Part shown: one piece after another, positions 38,581-48,933 of the stretch
Numbering within the stretch: position 1 is the stretch's first letter
How the letters are laid out: each line of letters starts with the position of its first letter
Notes under the pieces: generated by a model
The model's database searches: none
What the model saw: only the letters and a program-made list of their open reading frames with translations
Told to the model about the DNA's origin: nothing
Assembly: GCF_002915175.1 (NCBI RefSeq)
Contig: NZ_NXEJ01000006.1
Span: forward strand, 551,726 to 615,725
Direction of reading: 5' to 3'
DNA from: Agrobacterium rosae
Lineage (GTDB): Bacteria; Pseudomonadota; Alphaproteobacteria; Rhizobiales; Rhizobiaceae
Length of the DNA stretch: 64,000 bases
Translations under genes and position numbers: made by a program

Positions 38581-38663
38581 GCGCGCCGATGCCTTTTATG
38601 AATATTCTTGATGGTCGTCACTTGGCCCTTTTGGCCGCATTGCCTTTGCAATATACAAAAGTC

Positions 38664-40796
38664 ATGAATGATGCGACCCCGATTTCCGCCAAAGCCGTGA
38701 CTGATGCTGTCAGCATCGGCCACACCGTCTGTCCGCACGACTGTCCAAGCGCCTGCGCGCTGGAGGTGGACATCACCGCCGATGGCCGAATCGGCCGTGT
38801 GCGGGGTGCCAATGCCAACACCTACACGGCTGGCGTCATCTGCGCCAAGGTCGCGCGCTACTCCGAGCGGATCTACCATCCTGGCCGATTGCTGACCCCA
38901 AAGCGCCGTAAGGGCGCAAAAGGGGCGGGCGACTGGCAGGAGATCAATTGGGAGAACGCTCTCGATGAGATTGCCGACGCTTTCGTCAAGGCGGAAGCAA
39001 AGCATGGTGCGGAAGCCATCTGGCCGTATTTCTATGCCGGAACCATGGGGCAGGTGCAGCGCGACAGCATAGAGCGGCTTCGCCACGCCAAGAAATATTC
39101 CGGCTTTTTCGGCTCCATCTGCACCAACATGGCCTGGACCGGTTATGTGATGGGCACCGGTGCTCTTCGCGGGCCTGACCCGCGCGAGATGGCAAAGGCT
39201 GACGTCGTTGTCATCTGGGGCACCAATGCGGTGGCCACGCAGGTCAATGTCATGACCCATGCCATCAGAGCCCGGAAGGAACGTGGTGCCAAGATCGTGG
39301 TCGTGGATATCTACGACAATCCGACCATGAAACAGGCGGATATGAAGCTGATCGTGCGTCCCGGCACGGATGCGGCTCTTGCCTGCGCCGTGATGCACAT
39401 CGCCTTCCGCGACGGTTATGCCGACCGGGCCTATATGGCGAAATTCGCGGATGATCCCGCCGGGCTGGAAGCGCATCTCGCATCCAAGACCCCACAATGG
39501 GCCGCAGACATTACCGGGCTTTCGGTCGAAGAAATCGAGGCTTTCGCAAAGCTAGTCGGCACCACGCAAAAGAGCTTTTTCCGTCTGGGTTACGGTTTCG
39601 CCCGCCAGCGCAACGGCGCAGTTGCCATGCATGCGGCGCTTTCCATCGCCACCGTGCTGGGCTCCTGGCAATATGAAGGCGGCGGCGCGTTTCACAACAA
39701 TGGCGACATCTTCCGGCTCAACAAGGCGGAACTGATGGGCACCGCCTATGCCGACCCAAATGTGCGCCAGCTCGACCAATCGCAGATCGGTCGCGTTCTG
39801 ACCGGCGATGCCGAGGCTTTGCGTTATGGCGGGCCGGTAACGGCGCTGCTGATTCAGAACACCAACCCAGTCAATGTCTGCCCGGAGCAACGGCTGGTAA
39901 AGCAGGGCTTCCTGCGGGACGATCTGTTCGTTGCCGTGCATGAGCAGTTCATGACGGAGACGGCGGAACTGGCCGACATCGTGCTGCCCGCCACCATGTT
40001 CCTCGAACATGATGATATCTACCGCGCCGGTGGCCAGAACCACATTCTGCTCGGCCCCAAACTGGTGGAGCCGCCTGAGACCGTTCGTACCAATCTCTTC
40101 GTCATCGAGGAACTCGCCAAGCGCCTCGGCGTCTCTGATATGCCGGGCTTCGGTATGACGGAGCGTGAGCATATCGATCTCATTCTGAATCCGGGCGGAT
40201 GGGGTGATTTCGATAGCCTTGCCGAGGAGAAATGGATCGACGCGCAGCCGCCGTTTGAGGTCGCGCATTATCTCGAGGGCTTCGGTTATGCGGACGGAAA
40301 ATTCCGCTTCAGCCCGGATTGGCAGAGCGGTCCATCCCCCAACAAACCGCCGAAGAATGTGCCGGTCATGGGTCTGGTGGCGGAGCTACCGAAGTTCCCG
40401 GATCAGGTGGATGTCATCGAAGTGGCCGATGCCGAGCATCCGTTCCGTCTGGCGACATCACCCGCCCGCAACTTCCTGAACTCGACCTTTGCGGAGACGA
40501 AAACGTCCGTTCAGAAAGAGGGACGCCCGGAGGTGATGATCTGTCCTGCCGATGCGCTACGTCTTGATATTGTCGATGGCGATATCGTGCGGATTGGCAA
40601 TGCGCGGGGAGAACTGCGCATTCACGCCAAGATCGTTGACGGGGCGAAAGCGGGTGTGCTGATTGCCGAAGGGCTGTGGCCCAACAAGGCGCATATGGAT
40701 GGTGAGGGCATCAACATTCTGACCGGCGGCGATGCCGTCGCGCCCTATGGCGGGGCTGCTTTTCACGACAATAAGGTCTGGCTGAACAAGGCCTGA
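38664..40796 (+). CDS. Molybdopterin (bis-MGD) oxidoreductase
   Basis: A DMSO reductase-superfamily catalytic subunit of about 710 residues. The N-terminal CPHDCPSAC with a later Cys (VICAKVARY) is a CxxxCxxxC...C motif for one 4Fe-4S cluster. The three cofactor-binding domains follow (QINWENALDEIADAF, VVIWGTNAVATQ, AELADIVLPATMFLEHDDIY), then the C-terminal beta-barrel (HPFRLATSPARNFLNSTF, RIGNARGEL). There is no Tat signal, so it is cytoplasmic. ATG 38664 is favoured because the extra residues from ATG 38589 look non-native; ATG 38598 is also possible. The electron donor and substrate are not evident and no partner subunit adjoins. Confidence 0.85.
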   Translation: MNDATPISAKAVTDAVSIGHTVCPHDCPSACALEVDITADGRIGRVRGANANTYTAGVICAKVARYSERIYHPGRLLTPKRRKGAKGAGDWQEINWENALDEIADAFVKAEAKHGAEAIWPYFYAGTMGQVQRDSIERLRHAKKYSGFFGSICTNMAWTGYVMGTGALRGPDPREMAKADVVVIWGTNAVATQVNVMTHAIRARKERGAKIVVVDIYDNPTMKQADMKLIVRPGTDAALACAVMHIAFRDGYADRAYMAKFADDPAGLEAHLASKTPQWAADITGLSVEEIEAFAKLVGTTQKSFFRLGYGFARQRNGAVAMHAALSIATVLGSWQYEGGGAFHNNGDIFRLNKAELMGTAYADPNVRQLDQSQIGRVLTGDAEALRYGGPVTALLIQNTNPVNVCPEQRLVKQGFLRDDLFVAVHEQFMTETAELADIVLPATMFLEHDDIYRAGGQNHILLGPKLVEPPETVRTNLFVIEELAKRLGVSDMPGFGMTEREHIDLILNPGGWGDFDSLAEEKWIDAQPPFEVAHYLEGFGYADGKFRFSPDWQSGPSPNKPPKNVPVMGLVAELPKFPDQVDVIEVADAEHPFRLATSPARNFLNSTFAETKTSVQKEGRPEVMICPADALRLDIVDGDIVRIGNARGELRIHAKIVDGAKAGVLIAEGLWPNKAHMDGEGINILTGGDAVAPYGGAAFHDNKVWLNKA

Positions 40797-40815
40797 GAGA
40801 GTTGCAGGAATTTTA

Positions 40816-41433
40816 ATGACCCAATCGATTGATGGCACAATGGCGCATATTTCCGACGAGGATCGGGTGAAGCTGGTCTCGAAAGAAACCGTCTGGAAGC
40901 GTTTCGTTCACCTACAGACACTGGTCTTCGACCAAAAAATGCCGGACGGACGTGTGATCCGTATTGATCGCGAAGTGCACGACCACGGCAGTGCTGCTGC
41001 CATTCTTCTTTTCGACCCGAAAAAGAATGCGGTGGTTCTCGTCCGCCAGTTCCGCCCCGCCGCCTTCGTGAATGGCGATCCAAGTTTTATGCTGGAAGTG
41101 CCGGCAGGCTTGATCGATGACGACCAGCCCGACGAAGCCATCCGCCGCGAGGCTATGGAGGAAACCGGTTATGCGGTGAACGAGGTTCGATATCTTTTCC
41201 AGACCTACGCCAGCCCCGGCACGCTGACGGAGAAAGTCGGACTGTTTTACGCACGCGTCGATCTAGACGAAAAAGCCGGTCTCGGCGGTGGACTGGCAAT
41301 GGAAGGCGAGGACATCGAGGTTCTGTCCATTCCGCTCGACCAGGCATTCGGCATGATCTCGACGGGTGAAATCACCGACGCGAAGACGATCATTTTGCTG
41401 CAATGGGCGATGCTCAATCGGGCGCAGTTGTAA
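40816..41433 (+). CDS. Nudix hydrolase
   Basis: A 205-residue protein of the ADP-ribose/GDP-mannose pyrophosphatase type. VLVRQFRPAAF and LEVPAGLIDDDQPDEAIRREAMEETGYAVNEV form the core. The REAMEETG half of the Nudix box is intact, but the segment between the conserved Gly and REU is one residue shorter than the standard spacing and the usual Glu is Gln or Asp. TYASPGTLTEKVGLFYA is typical of NudK/NudF relatives. The substrate is probably a nucleotide sugar or ADP-ribose. It follows the molybdoenzyme gene by 19 bases and may share its transcript. Confidence 0.85.
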   Translation: MTQSIDGTMAHISDEDRVKLVSKETVWKRFVHLQTLVFDQKMPDGRVIRIDREVHDHGSAAAILLFDPKKNAVVLVRQFRPAAFVNGDPSFMLEVPAGLIDDDQPDEAIRREAMEETGYAVNEVRYLFQTYASPGTLTEKVGLFYARVDLDEKAGLGGGLAMEGEDIEVLSIPLDQAFGMISTGEITDAKTIILLQWAMLNRAQL

Positions 41434-41441
41434 GAAAGCAT

Positions 41442-41729
41442 TTAGAGGCGGCTCGTGTCCATTCGATGATGTAATATACGAACAACCTCAACAGCATCAT
41501 TGTTCTCTTTGAAGAAAATGATGTGTGAGCCGATCAATGATTTGCGATATTTTTTACGAATATGCTCGGCAGACTGGGAGATGACCGAGCCGTCTGCCAA
41601 ACCTTCCAGCGTCTTTCGTATCGATTGAACATAGACTTCGGCTTGCGACACACCCCAACTTTTTTCCGTATAGTCCCAGATAAGTTCGAGATCGATTTGC
41701 GCCTTCGGCGTCAGACGATATGCCCTCAT
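41442..41729 (-). CDS. parE: ParE/RelE-family toxin
   Basis: A 95-residue RelE/ParE superfamily toxin. YRLTPKAQIDLELIWDYTEKSWG is the typical first beta strand and helical hairpin; the C-terminal HIIFFKENNDAVEVVRILHHRMD is the last sheet of ParE-like proteins, with Arg in RILHHRMD. ParE members poison gyrase and RelE members cut mRNA; the partner's ParD type favours ParE. The ATG overlaps the antitoxin stop (ATGA). The gene ends eight bases from the convergent Nudix gene. Confidence 0.9.
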   Translation of the reverse strand: MRAYRLTPKAQIDLELIWDYTEKSWGVSQAEVYVQSIRKTLEGLADGSVISQSAEHIRKKYRKSLIGSHIIFFKENNDAVEVVRILHHRMDTSRL

Positions 41730-41965
41730 CCGGCGTTTTTCTTGCGCTGAATAAATGCATCGAAATCAAATGAAGCGGCAGAACCGGAATTTTCTCCCTC
41801 GACCAAGGCAGCACGCAGGTTGCTCAGTTCCGCTTCCCGCTCTTCAAGAAGTCGAAGACCGGCGCGAACGACCTCACTGGCAGAGGTGTAGCGACCCTGT
41901 TCGATCTGTTGTTCGATAAACGTGTCGAAGTGATCGTTGAGGTTGACGGATGTGTTCTTTCCCAT
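41726..41965 (-). CDS. parD: ParD-family antitoxin
   Basis: A 79-residue antitoxin with an N-terminal ribbon-helix-helix: NTSVNLNDHFDTFIEQQIEQGRYTSASEVVRAGLRLLEERE is a close match to ParD/CC2985-type proteins. The C-terminal FDFDAFIQRKKNAG would bind the toxin. It overlaps parE by four bases. A small palindrome at 41993-42007 upstream may be its operator. It follows a Phd-VapC module on the same strand. Confidence 0.9.
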   Translation of the reverse strand: MGKNTSVNLNDHFDTFIEQQIEQGRYTSASEVVRAGLRLLEEREAELSNLRAALVEGENSGSAASFDFDAFIQRKKNAG

Positions 41966-41992
41966 TGCCTACTCCTGCGCTGGACAAGAATG

Positions 41993-42007
41993 TACCAAAG
42001 ATTGGTA
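41993..42007. promoter_or_regulatory. Small palindrome upstream of parD
   Basis: TACCAA (41993-41998), AGA, TTGGTA (42002-42007), 28 bases before the parD start codon on the minus strand. Ribbon-helix-helix antitoxins bind such short inverted repeats to repress their operons. The arms are short, so chance cannot be excluded. Confidence 0.45.
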
Positions 42008-42027
42008 GTTCATGGAATAGTGGCAAC

Positions 42028-42425
42028 TCAGGCAAATGCCACGTTCTCAGCGGCTGCGGCAGCGGCGAGTTTTTTGTCGCCTGTGGCAAGTGGTATGGCG
42101 TGTGAGACGGCGAGTGCCAGATAGGCTGCGTCGTAAGCGGACAGCGAATGCTTTTTTGCCAGCCGCATGATGGTGATATGATCGCCGCCGCTGACGAGGG
42201 TTAGAGGCAGGTTGGTGAAGCGCAATAGGATCGAGAAGATCGCATCCTGATCTATACGTTTTCGCTTCTCTGCCGAGAGCAGGATATTTCGGAGTTCGTG
42301 GGACAGAAGGTCGGGAGCGATAGCGTCTTCGGTTTCGAGCATATCCAGCGCTTTGTCTGCGGCGTCATTTGTCTCATCCGGCAAGAACCATGCGGCAACA
42401 ATGGATGCATCGACAACGAATGGCA

Positions 42426-42426
<1 letters not shown>
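42028..42426 (-). CDS. vapC: VapC-type PIN-domain toxin
   Basis: A 132-residue PIN-domain protein, predicted ribonuclease toxin. The acidic residues of the active site appear in VVDASIVAAWFLPDE, APDLLSHELRN, SAYDAAYLALA and ATGDKKLAAAA. ATG 42426 overlaps the TAA of the antitoxin gene by one base (TAATG). It is a different subfamily from the VapC at 6256-6654. The Ala-rich C-terminus (AAAAAENVAFA) is usual for this group. Confidence 0.9.
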
Positions 42427-42701
<275 letters not shown>

Positions 42702-42711
42702 TCAAAGGGGG

Positions 42712-42733
42712 CTTGGTCAAGCGGTTGGCCAAG
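42712..42733. promoter_or_regulatory. Imperfect 22-bp palindrome upstream of Phd antitoxin
   Basis: CTTGGTCAAGC / GGTTGGCCAAG pairs at 9 of 11 positions and sits 46 bases before the antitoxin start and just after the purN stop. It could be the operator of the module or part of a purN 3' structure. No U tract follows, so a terminator is less likely. Confidence 0.35.
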
Positions 42734-42742
42734 TCTGAGGTT

Positions 42743-43402
42743 TTACGCAGAAATCAGCTGCTGCCCAATGTCACAGGCATCTTCGCCGCGCACGGCCTTG
42801 CCTCCCTCCATCCTTACCTTGCCCTCGGCCAGAAGCTTGAGCGCCCTAGGATAAAGCTGGTGTTCCACGGTCAGAACACGGGCCGCGAGGGTGTCTGCGT
42901 TATCGCTGACCAAAACCGGCACTGCCGCCTGGCCGATGACCGGGCCTTCGTCCATGCCCTCGGTAACGAAATGGACCGTGCAGCCGGTGATCTTCATGCC
43001 GCTTTCGATGGCGCGTTCATGGGTGTGGAGGCCGGGAAAGAGCGGCAGGATGGACGGGTGGATGTTGATGATGCGGCCAGCATAGGGCGCGATGAAATCG
43101 CCGGAGATCAGGCGCATGTAACCGGCAAGGCAGATGATATCGGGTGCGATTTCGCTCAAGGCGGCGAGGATGGAGGCCTCGTGCTCGGCTTTGCTGGAAT
43201 AGGTCTTGCGCTCGAAAACGAGGGTGGGAATGCCGAGGCTCTGCGCTTTCGCAAGACCGCCCGCTGTCGCCTTGTCTGAAATGACACAGGCGATTTCGGC
43301 CGGAAAATCCGGGGCCTGGCACGCTTGCGCCAGCGCCATCATGTTGGAGCCGCTGCCGGAGATGAAAACGACGACGCGCTTGCGGGCAGGGGCGGTGCTC
43401 AT
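42743..43402 (-). CDS. purN: Phosphoribosylglycinamide formyltransferase
   Basis: Third step of purine synthesis: transfers a formyl group from 10-formyl-THF to GAR. The 219-residue protein shows [18 protein letters not shown] at the N-terminus, [16 protein letters not shown], the catalytic [23 protein letters not shown] (Asn and His) and [17 protein letters not shown] (Asp). Its ATG overlaps the purM stop (ATGA), so the two are co-translated. Confidence 0.96.
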   Translation of the reverse strand: MSTAPARKRVVVFISGSGSNMMALAQACQAPDFPAEIACVISDKATAGGLAKAQSLGIPTLVFERKTYSSKAEHEASILAALSEIAPDIICLAGYMRLISGDFIAPYAGRIINIHPSILPLFPGLHTHERAIESGMKITGCTVHFVTEGMDEGPVIGQAAVPVLVSDNADTLAARVLTVEHQLYPRALKLLAEGKVRMEGGKAVRGEDACDIGQQLISA

Positions 43403-44472
43403 AGGCCGAGCGTACCCTTATAGATCGTGCCATGTGCGTCTTCCGCACGTGCGACCATGCGACCCAGTGCAAAAACGGTTTCGCCCTCGGCCGTCAAAGC
43501 GTCGGTGACCGTCTGAGCGTTCTCTGGGGACACGACCACGATCATGCCAACGCCGCAGTTGAAGGTACGCAGCATTTCGTTGGGGGCAACGCCGCCGGTC
43601 TTGGCAAGCCATGAGAAGACGGCGGGAACCTTTATGGCGTCGAGATCGATTTCAGCGGCCAGATGCTTTGGCAGAACGCGCGGAATGTTTTCCGGGAAGC
43701 CGCCGCCGGTGATGTGCGCCAGTGCCTTCAAAGCGCGGGTCTCGCGGATCGCCTTCAGAAGCGGCTTTACATAGATACGTGTTGGGGTCAGCAGCGCTTC
43801 CCCCAACTTCTTGCCCTTGGCAAAGGGGGCCGGGGCATCCCAGTCGAGACCGGAGAGAGAGACGATCTTGCGCACCAGCGAGAAGCCGTTGGAGTGAACG
43901 CCGGAGGATGAAAGGCCGAGAATGACGTCGCCTTCGGCAATGTCGCCCGCTGGCAGAAGCTGGCCGCGTTCGGCAGCGCCGACTGCAAAGCCTGCGAGAT
44001 CGTAATCGCCATCCGAATACATGCCCGGCATTTCGGCGGTCTCGCCGCCGATCAAAGCACAGCCGGATTCGCGACAACCGGCGGCAATACCGGTGACGAT
44101 GGCAGCGCCCTGATCCGGGTCCAGCTTGCCGGTTGCGAAGTAGTCGAGGAAGAACAGCGGTTCGGCACCCTGCACGACGAGATCGTTGACGCACATGGCG
44201 ACGAGGTCGATACCGACGGTGTCATGGTAGTTCGCGTCGATGGCGATCTTGAGCTTGGTGCCGACGCCATCATTGGCGGCGACCAGAACCGGGTCGGTGA
44301 AGCCTGCGGCTTTCAGATCGAACAGGCCGCCGAAGCCACCGATTTCACCATCCGCGCCGGGGCGGCGGGTGGAGCGCACGGCTGGCTTGATTTTCTCGAC
44401 CATCAGGTTTCCGGCGTCGATATCCACGCCTGCATCGCTGTAGGTAAGACCGTTCTTGCCCGACTGGCTCAT
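43399..44472 (-). CDS. purM: Phosphoribosylformylglycinamidine cyclo-ligase
   Basis: AIR synthase, fifth step of purine synthesis, ATP-dependent ring closure of FGAM. The 357-residue protein begins [22 protein letters not shown], where DAGVDI is the conserved ATP-site element, and has [21 protein letters not shown] and [19 protein letters not shown] 44472 is chosen because the open frame upstream to 44688 does not match the family. It is divergent from the AI-2E-type permease gene, with a 237-base shared promoter region. Confidence 0.95.
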   Translation of the reverse strand: MSQSGKNGLTYSDAGVDIDAGNLMVEKIKPAVRSTRRPGADGEIGGFGGLFDLKAAGFTDPVLVAANDGVGTKLKIAIDANYHDTVGIDLVAMCVNDLVVQGAEPLFFLDYFATGKLDPDQGAAIVTGIAAGCRESGCALIGGETAEMPGMYSDGDYDLAGFAVGAAERGQLLPAGDIAEGDVILGLSSSGVHSNGFSLVRKIVSLSGLDWDAPAPFAKGKKLGEALLTPTRIYVKPLLKAIRETRALKALAHITGGGFPENIPRVLPKHLAAEIDLDAIKVPAVFSWLAKTGGVAPNEMLRTFNCGVGMIVVVSPENAQTVTDALTAEGETVFALGRMVARAEDAHGTIYKGTLGL

Positions 44473-44709
44473 GGCTCTCGTCTCCACTGGTTCCGTTTGG
44501 CGTCGCCATTCGCATGAGACGGGTGACGATGCAAGTATGAGTGCGGCAAAAGGCATGTTTTTCACGCCTTTTGGCTGTTTTAGCCGTATTGTTATGGGAA
44601 AGGTCAGCCGTGACGAATTTGGCAACGGTGCCACACTTGACCAGTCCGGTCCACGCATCCTATCTCCTAACCACGGCGTTACGAGCACAGGCGCTCAAAG
44701 GAGCAGACG

Positions 44710-45864
44710 ATGCAACCACATATCAGAGGCCTCAACCTGAGACGCCAGATCTTTTTCTGGCTGGGCGCTCTCGTGTTTTTCGTCGTGTTCCTGATGGTCT
44801 TCAGCTCCATTCTGCTGCCCTTCGTGGCCGGCATGGCGCTCGCCTATTTCCTCGATCCTATCGCGGATTGGCTGGAGCGTCGGGGTCTGAGCCGGATGAT
44901 GGCGAGCGTGATGATCCTCGTGTCCTTCGTGCTGCTGTTTGCGTTGTCGTTGATCATCATCATTCCGTTGATCGTCGCGCAGGCATCGGAGTTCATCACC
45001 CGCATTCCGCAATATATCTCGTCGCTGCAGCAACTCATCGCCGGTGCCGATACCAATCTGCTGCCAGGCTGGGTCAGCGCGCAGATCGATACGGTGAAGG
45101 AAAACTTCTCCAAACTGCTGACCGAAGGTGCTGGCTTCATCGGCACGCTGCTGACGCAAATCTGGAATTCCGGCAAGTCGCTGGTTGACGTGATTTCGCT
45201 TCTGGTGGTGACACCTGTTGTCGCATTTTACCTGTTGCTGGACTGGGATCGCATGATCGAAAAGGTCGACAGCTGGATACCGCGTGACCACGTGGCAACC
45301 GTGCGCCAGATTGCGCGTGATATGGATAGCACCATCGCAGGCTTCATTCGTGGCCAGGGCTCGCTTTGCCTAATCCTCGGTGTCTACTATGCCGTGGGCC
45401 TTTCGCTGGTCGGGTTGAATTTCGGGCTGCTGATCGGCTTTTTCGCAGGCGCAATCAGCTTCATTCCCTATGTCGGCTCCATGATCGGTCTCGTGCTGGC
45501 TGTTGGTGTCGCGCTGGTTCAGTTCTTGCCTGACTACGTCAACGTCATTCTCGTCCTGGCGGTGTTTTTCTCTGGCCAGTTCATCGAAGGCAATATTTTG
45601 CAGCCGAAACTTGTCGGTAGCAGTGTCGGCCTGCACCCGGTATGGCTGATGTTCGCACTGTTTGCGTTCGGCGTTTTGTTCGGCTTCGTTGGCCTGCTGG
45701 TCGCGGTACCTGCGGCAGCGGCTGTTGGTGTGCTGGTGCGCTTTGCACTGTCTCGTTATCTCGAGAGCGATCTCTACCACGGTCGCGCCGCTACGCTACC
45801 ATGGGATGGCGAGGGTGCAGCGATAGAGGCGTTACCGCCGAAAAAGATTGATTCCCAGAGCTGA
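44710..45864 (+). CDS. AI-2E/PerM-family transporter
   Basis: A 384-residue inner membrane protein of the AI-2E exporter-like superfamily, with about eight helices: a pair near the N-terminus (FFWLGALVFFVVFLMVF; MMASVMILVSFVLLFALSL), a soluble-looking loop (about 85-150), then the conserved GVYYAVGLSLVGLNFGLLIGFFAG, IPYVGSMIG and GNILQPKLVGSSVGLHP. The substrate is unknown; family members export AI-2 or exchange sodium and protons. AAAGGAG stands before ATG 44710. It precedes hdaA by three bases, a conserved alphaproteobacterial pairing. Confidence 0.85.
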   Translation: MQPHIRGLNLRRQIFFWLGALVFFVVFLMVFSSILLPFVAGMALAYFLDPIADWLERRGLSRMMASVMILVSFVLLFALSLIIIIPLIVAQASEFITRIPQYISSLQQLIAGADTNLLPGWVSAQIDTVKENFSKLLTEGAGFIGTLLTQIWNSGKSLVDVISLLVVTPVVAFYLLLDWDRMIEKVDSWIPRDHVATVRQIARDMDSTIAGFIRGQGSLCLILGVYYAVGLSLVGLNFGLLIGFFAGAISFIPYVGSMIGLVLAVGVALVQFLPDYVNVILVLAVFFSGQFIEGNILQPKLVGSSVGLHPVWLMFALFAFGVLFGFVGLLVAVPAAAAVGVLVRFALSRYLESDLYHGRAATLPWDGEGAAIEALPPKKIDSQS

Positions 45865-45867
45865 AAG

Positions 45868-46581
45868 ATGACTGAAAACCATAAACCCGGTGCTGGCAGG
45901 CCGAGAGCCGAGCAGCTACCGCTTGCTTTTTCCCATCAGACGGCAACGGGCCGCGAAGATTTGCTCGTCGCCGCACCGCTGCACGCCGCCGTCAGCATCG
46001 TGGATGAGTGGCCGCGCTGGCCTTCGCCTGTCGTCATTCTGGTTGGCCCTCAAGGGTCTGGTAAATCCCACCTCGCCAGCATCTGGAAAAACACCAGTGG
46101 AGCCGTGGAGATAAAGCCGCAGGCAGGCGGGGATGCCGCACGCGCCGCCGAAAGCGGCCCCGTGCTGTTCGAGGACGCGGATAGAGACGGCTTCGACGAT
46201 ACGGAATTGTTTCATGTCATCAACAGCGTGCGTGAAAACGGCACCTCGCTCTTGATCACCACGCGTGAATGGCCCGCTGCATGGCCGGTGACACTGCCCG
46301 ATCTGCGCTCGCGCCTGAAGGCTGCGACAGTGGTGGAGATCGGAGAGCCGGACGAGGATTTGCTCGGTCAGGTGTTGATGAAACTGTTTGCCGACCGCCA
46401 GCTTTATATGGATGACAAGCTTGTCAGCTATATCGTGGCGCGGATGGAGCGGTCGCTCAATGCCGCGCAGACAATAGTTGAACGGCTGGATCGTCTCGGC
46501 CTGTCGCGCGGAGCGCGCATCAGCAGGGCTATGGCAGCGGAAGTGCTGACGGAGTTGGGCGGCGATATCGATGAGGATTGA
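45868..46581 (+). CDS. hdaA: DnaA regulatory inactivator HdaA
   Basis: A 237-residue DnaA-related AAA+ protein that, with the beta clamp, stimulates ATP hydrolysis by DnaA after initiation. EQLPLAFSHQTATGREDLLV contains the clamp-binding QLPLxF motif at the N-terminus, followed by the Walker A GPQGSGKSH and ITTREWPAAWPVTLPDLRSRLKA (sensor and Box VII-like). The C-terminal DNA-binding domain IV of DnaA is absent, as expected. It is probably co-transcribed with the permease gene. Confidence 0.9.
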   Translation: MTENHKPGAGRPRAEQLPLAFSHQTATGREDLLVAAPLHAAVSIVDEWPRWPSPVVILVGPQGSGKSHLASIWKNTSGAVEIKPQAGGDAARAAESGPVLFEDADRDGFDDTELFHVINSVRENGTSLLITTREWPAAWPVTLPDLRSRLKAATVVEIGEPDEDLLGQVLMKLFADRQLYMDDKLVSYIVARMERSLNAAQTIVERLDRLGLSRGARISRAMAAEVLTELGGDIDED

Positions 46582-46731
46582 CTGTCACAGTTCCGTCGTC
46601 AAACTGTTATACGGCCATAACGGCATTGGATGCGGTTTTTAAATCGCCGATGTCTCAACAAGACCAGAAGCTGCGCGCGCTACCTTGTGTTGCAGCCATC
46701 GGTCTGGATCTATTAGAGGGCGGAGTATTCG

Positions 46732-48933
46732 ATGGATTCGGTAGTGCAGGACGGTGTGGACGAAGGCACGCAAACGGCAGCCGAGGTTCAAGACCTATGG
46801 AACAGCCCCTCGCGTTTCATAAACCGTGAATTCTCCTGGCTGCAGTTCAACCGACGGGTTCTGGAAGAGACGCTCAACACGGCTCATCCCCTGCTGGAGC
46901 GCCTGCGGTTCCTTTCGATTTCCGCTGCCAACCTCGATGAGTTCTTCATGGTTCGCGTTGCCGGTCTGGAAGGACAGGTCCGCCAGAACGTGACCGTCAA
47001 GACGCCTGATGGTAAGACGCCCGCCGAGCAGCTCGAAGATATCCTAAAGGAAATCGACAACCTTCAGATGGAGCAACAGGCCTCGCTTGCCGTTCTCCAG
47101 CAATATCTCGCCAAGGAAGACATCTACATCGTTCGTCCCGCATCACTTTCCGATCAGGATCGTGTCTGGCTGGAAAACGAATTCGAGGAGCTGATCTTCC
47201 CGGTCTTGACGCCACTTTCGATCGATCCGGCGCATCCGTTCCCGTTCATTCCCAATCTCGGCTTCTCCATGGGCTTGCAGCTGGATAGCGTCAACGGTCG
47301 TGAGCCGATGACGGCGCTGCTTCGCCTGCCGCCAGCGCTGGACCGTTTCGTGCGTCTGCCGGATGACAAGACCGCGATCCGTTACATCACGCTCGAAGAT
47401 GTCGTCGGCCTGTTCATCCACCGGCTCTATCCCGGTTATACCGTGCGCGGCTTCGGAACATTCCGCATTATCAGAGACAGCGATATCGAGCTTGAAGAAG
47501 AGGCCGAAGACCTGGTCCGTTACTTCGAAAGCGCCTTGAAGCGCCGCCGTCGCGGCTCGGTCATTCGTATCGAGACAGACAGCGAAATGCCGCCGTCGCT
47601 GCGCCAGTTCGTGGTGCATGAGCTGGGCGTGCCGGACAACCGCGTTGCTGTTCTGCCCGGCCTACTGGCCTTGAACACGATATCGGAACTCGTCAAAGCG
47701 CCGCGTGAAGACCTGAAGTTCGAACCCTACAATGCCCGTTTCCCGGAGCGCGTGCGCGAGCATGCGGGCGATTGCCTCGCAGCCATCCGCGAAAAGGACA
47801 TGGTGGTTCACCATCCCTATGAGAGCTTCGACGTGGTCGTTCAGTTCCTGCTGCAAGCGGCCAGAGACCCGAACGTTCTGGCCATCAAGCAGACGCTTTA
47901 CCGCACCTCCAACGACAGCCCCATCGTGCGCGCGCTGATCGACGCTGCTGATGCCGGCAAGTCGGTGACGGCGCTTGTGGAGCTGAAAGCGCGCTTCGAT
48001 GAAGAGGCGAACATTCGCTGGGCACGAGATCTCGAGCGCGCTGGCGTACAGGTCGTATTCGGTTTCATCGAACTGAAGACACACTCGAAAATGTCGATGG
48101 TCGTGCGCCGTGAAGACGGCAAGCTCCGGACCTATTGCCACCTTGGCACGGGCAACTATCACCCGGTGACGGCAAAGGTTTATACGGACCTGTCCTTCTT
48201 CACCTGCAATCCGAAGATTGCGCATGATATGGCCAACATCTTCAACTTCATCACCGGTTATGGTGAGCCGGAAGAGGGGATGAAACTGGCGGTTTCGCCC
48301 TATACGATGCGCTCGCGTATCCTCAAGCACATTCATGATGAAACCGAACACGCCAAAAATGGCGTGCCCGCGGCGATCTGGATGAAGATGAATTCGCTGG
48401 TCGATCCTGAAATCATCGATTCGCTCTATCGCGCCAGCGAAGCCGGTGTCGAGATCGATCTGGTCATCCGTGGTATCTGCTGCCTGCGGCCGCAGGTGCC
48501 GGGCCTATCGGACAATATTCGCGTCAAATCCATTGTCGGACGGTTCCTCGAACACAGCCGTATTTTCTGCTTCGGCAATGGTTATGGCCTGCCATCCGAC
48601 AAGGCTTTGGTCTATATCGGCTCGGCCGATATGATGCCGCGAAATCTCGATCGACGCGTGGAAACAATGGTGCCGCTGGTCAATCCAACGGTGCACGAGC
48701 AGGTTCTTTCACAGATCATGCTGGGCAATCTCATTGACAACCAGCAGAGCTACGAGATACTGCCGGACGGAACGTCGAGGCGCATCGAGGTGCGCAAAGG
48801 CGAGGAACCGTTCAACGCGCAGCACTATTTCATGACCAATCCTAGCCTTTCGGGACGTGGTGAAGCCTTGAAATCCAGTGCGCCCAAATTGATAGCCGGG
48901 CTGAGCTCAGCCCGCAAGAAACAGGCTGAATGA
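46732..48933 (+). CDS. ppk: Polyphosphate kinase 1
   Basis: Reversibly polymerises the gamma phosphate of ATP into inorganic polyphosphate. The 733-residue protein follows the PPK1 plan: the N domain ([16 protein letters not shown]), the head domain, then two phospholipase D-like domains with [13 protein letters not shown] and [19 protein letters not shown], and [14 protein letters not shown] near the C-terminus. GCGGAG precedes ATG 46732. Its TGA overlaps the ATG of ppx, so synthesis and breakdown enzymes are coupled in translation. Confidence 0.97.
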   Translation: MDSVVQDGVDEGTQTAAEVQDLWNSPSRFINREFSWLQFNRRVLEETLNTAHPLLERLRFLSISAANLDEFFMVRVAGLEGQVRQNVTVKTPDGKTPAEQLEDILKEIDNLQMEQQASLAVLQQYLAKEDIYIVRPASLSDQDRVWLENEFEELIFPVLTPLSIDPAHPFPFIPNLGFSMGLQLDSVNGREPMTALLRLPPALDRFVRLPDDKTAIRYITLEDVVGLFIHRLYPGYTVRGFGTFRIIRDSDIELEEEAEDLVRYFESALKRRRRGSVIRIETDSEMPPSLRQFVVHELGVPDNRVAVLPGLLALNTISELVKAPREDLKFEPYNARFPERVREHAGDCLAAIREKDMVVHHPYESFDVVVQFLLQAARDPNVLAIKQTLYRTSNDSPIVRALIDAADAGKSVTALVELKARFDEEANIRWARDLERAGVQVVFGFIELKTHSKMSMVVRREDGKLRTYCHLGTGNYHPVTAKVYTDLSFFTCNPKIAHDMANIFNFITGYGEPEEGMKLAVSPYTMRSRILKHIHDETEHAKNGVPAAIWMKMNSLVDPEIIDSLYRASEAGVEIDLVIRGICCLRPQVPGLSDNIRVKSIVGRFLEHSRIFCFGNGYGLPSDKALVYIGSADMMPRNLDRRVETMVPLVNPTVHEQVLSQIMLGNLIDNQQSYEILPDGTSRRIEVRKGEEPFNAQHYFMTNPSLSGRGEALKSSAPKLIAGLSSARKKQAE

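Noticed and set aside
42712..42733. Rho-independent terminator for purN
   Set aside because: The imperfect palindrome has no U tract in the purN direction, so it is listed only as a possible operator.
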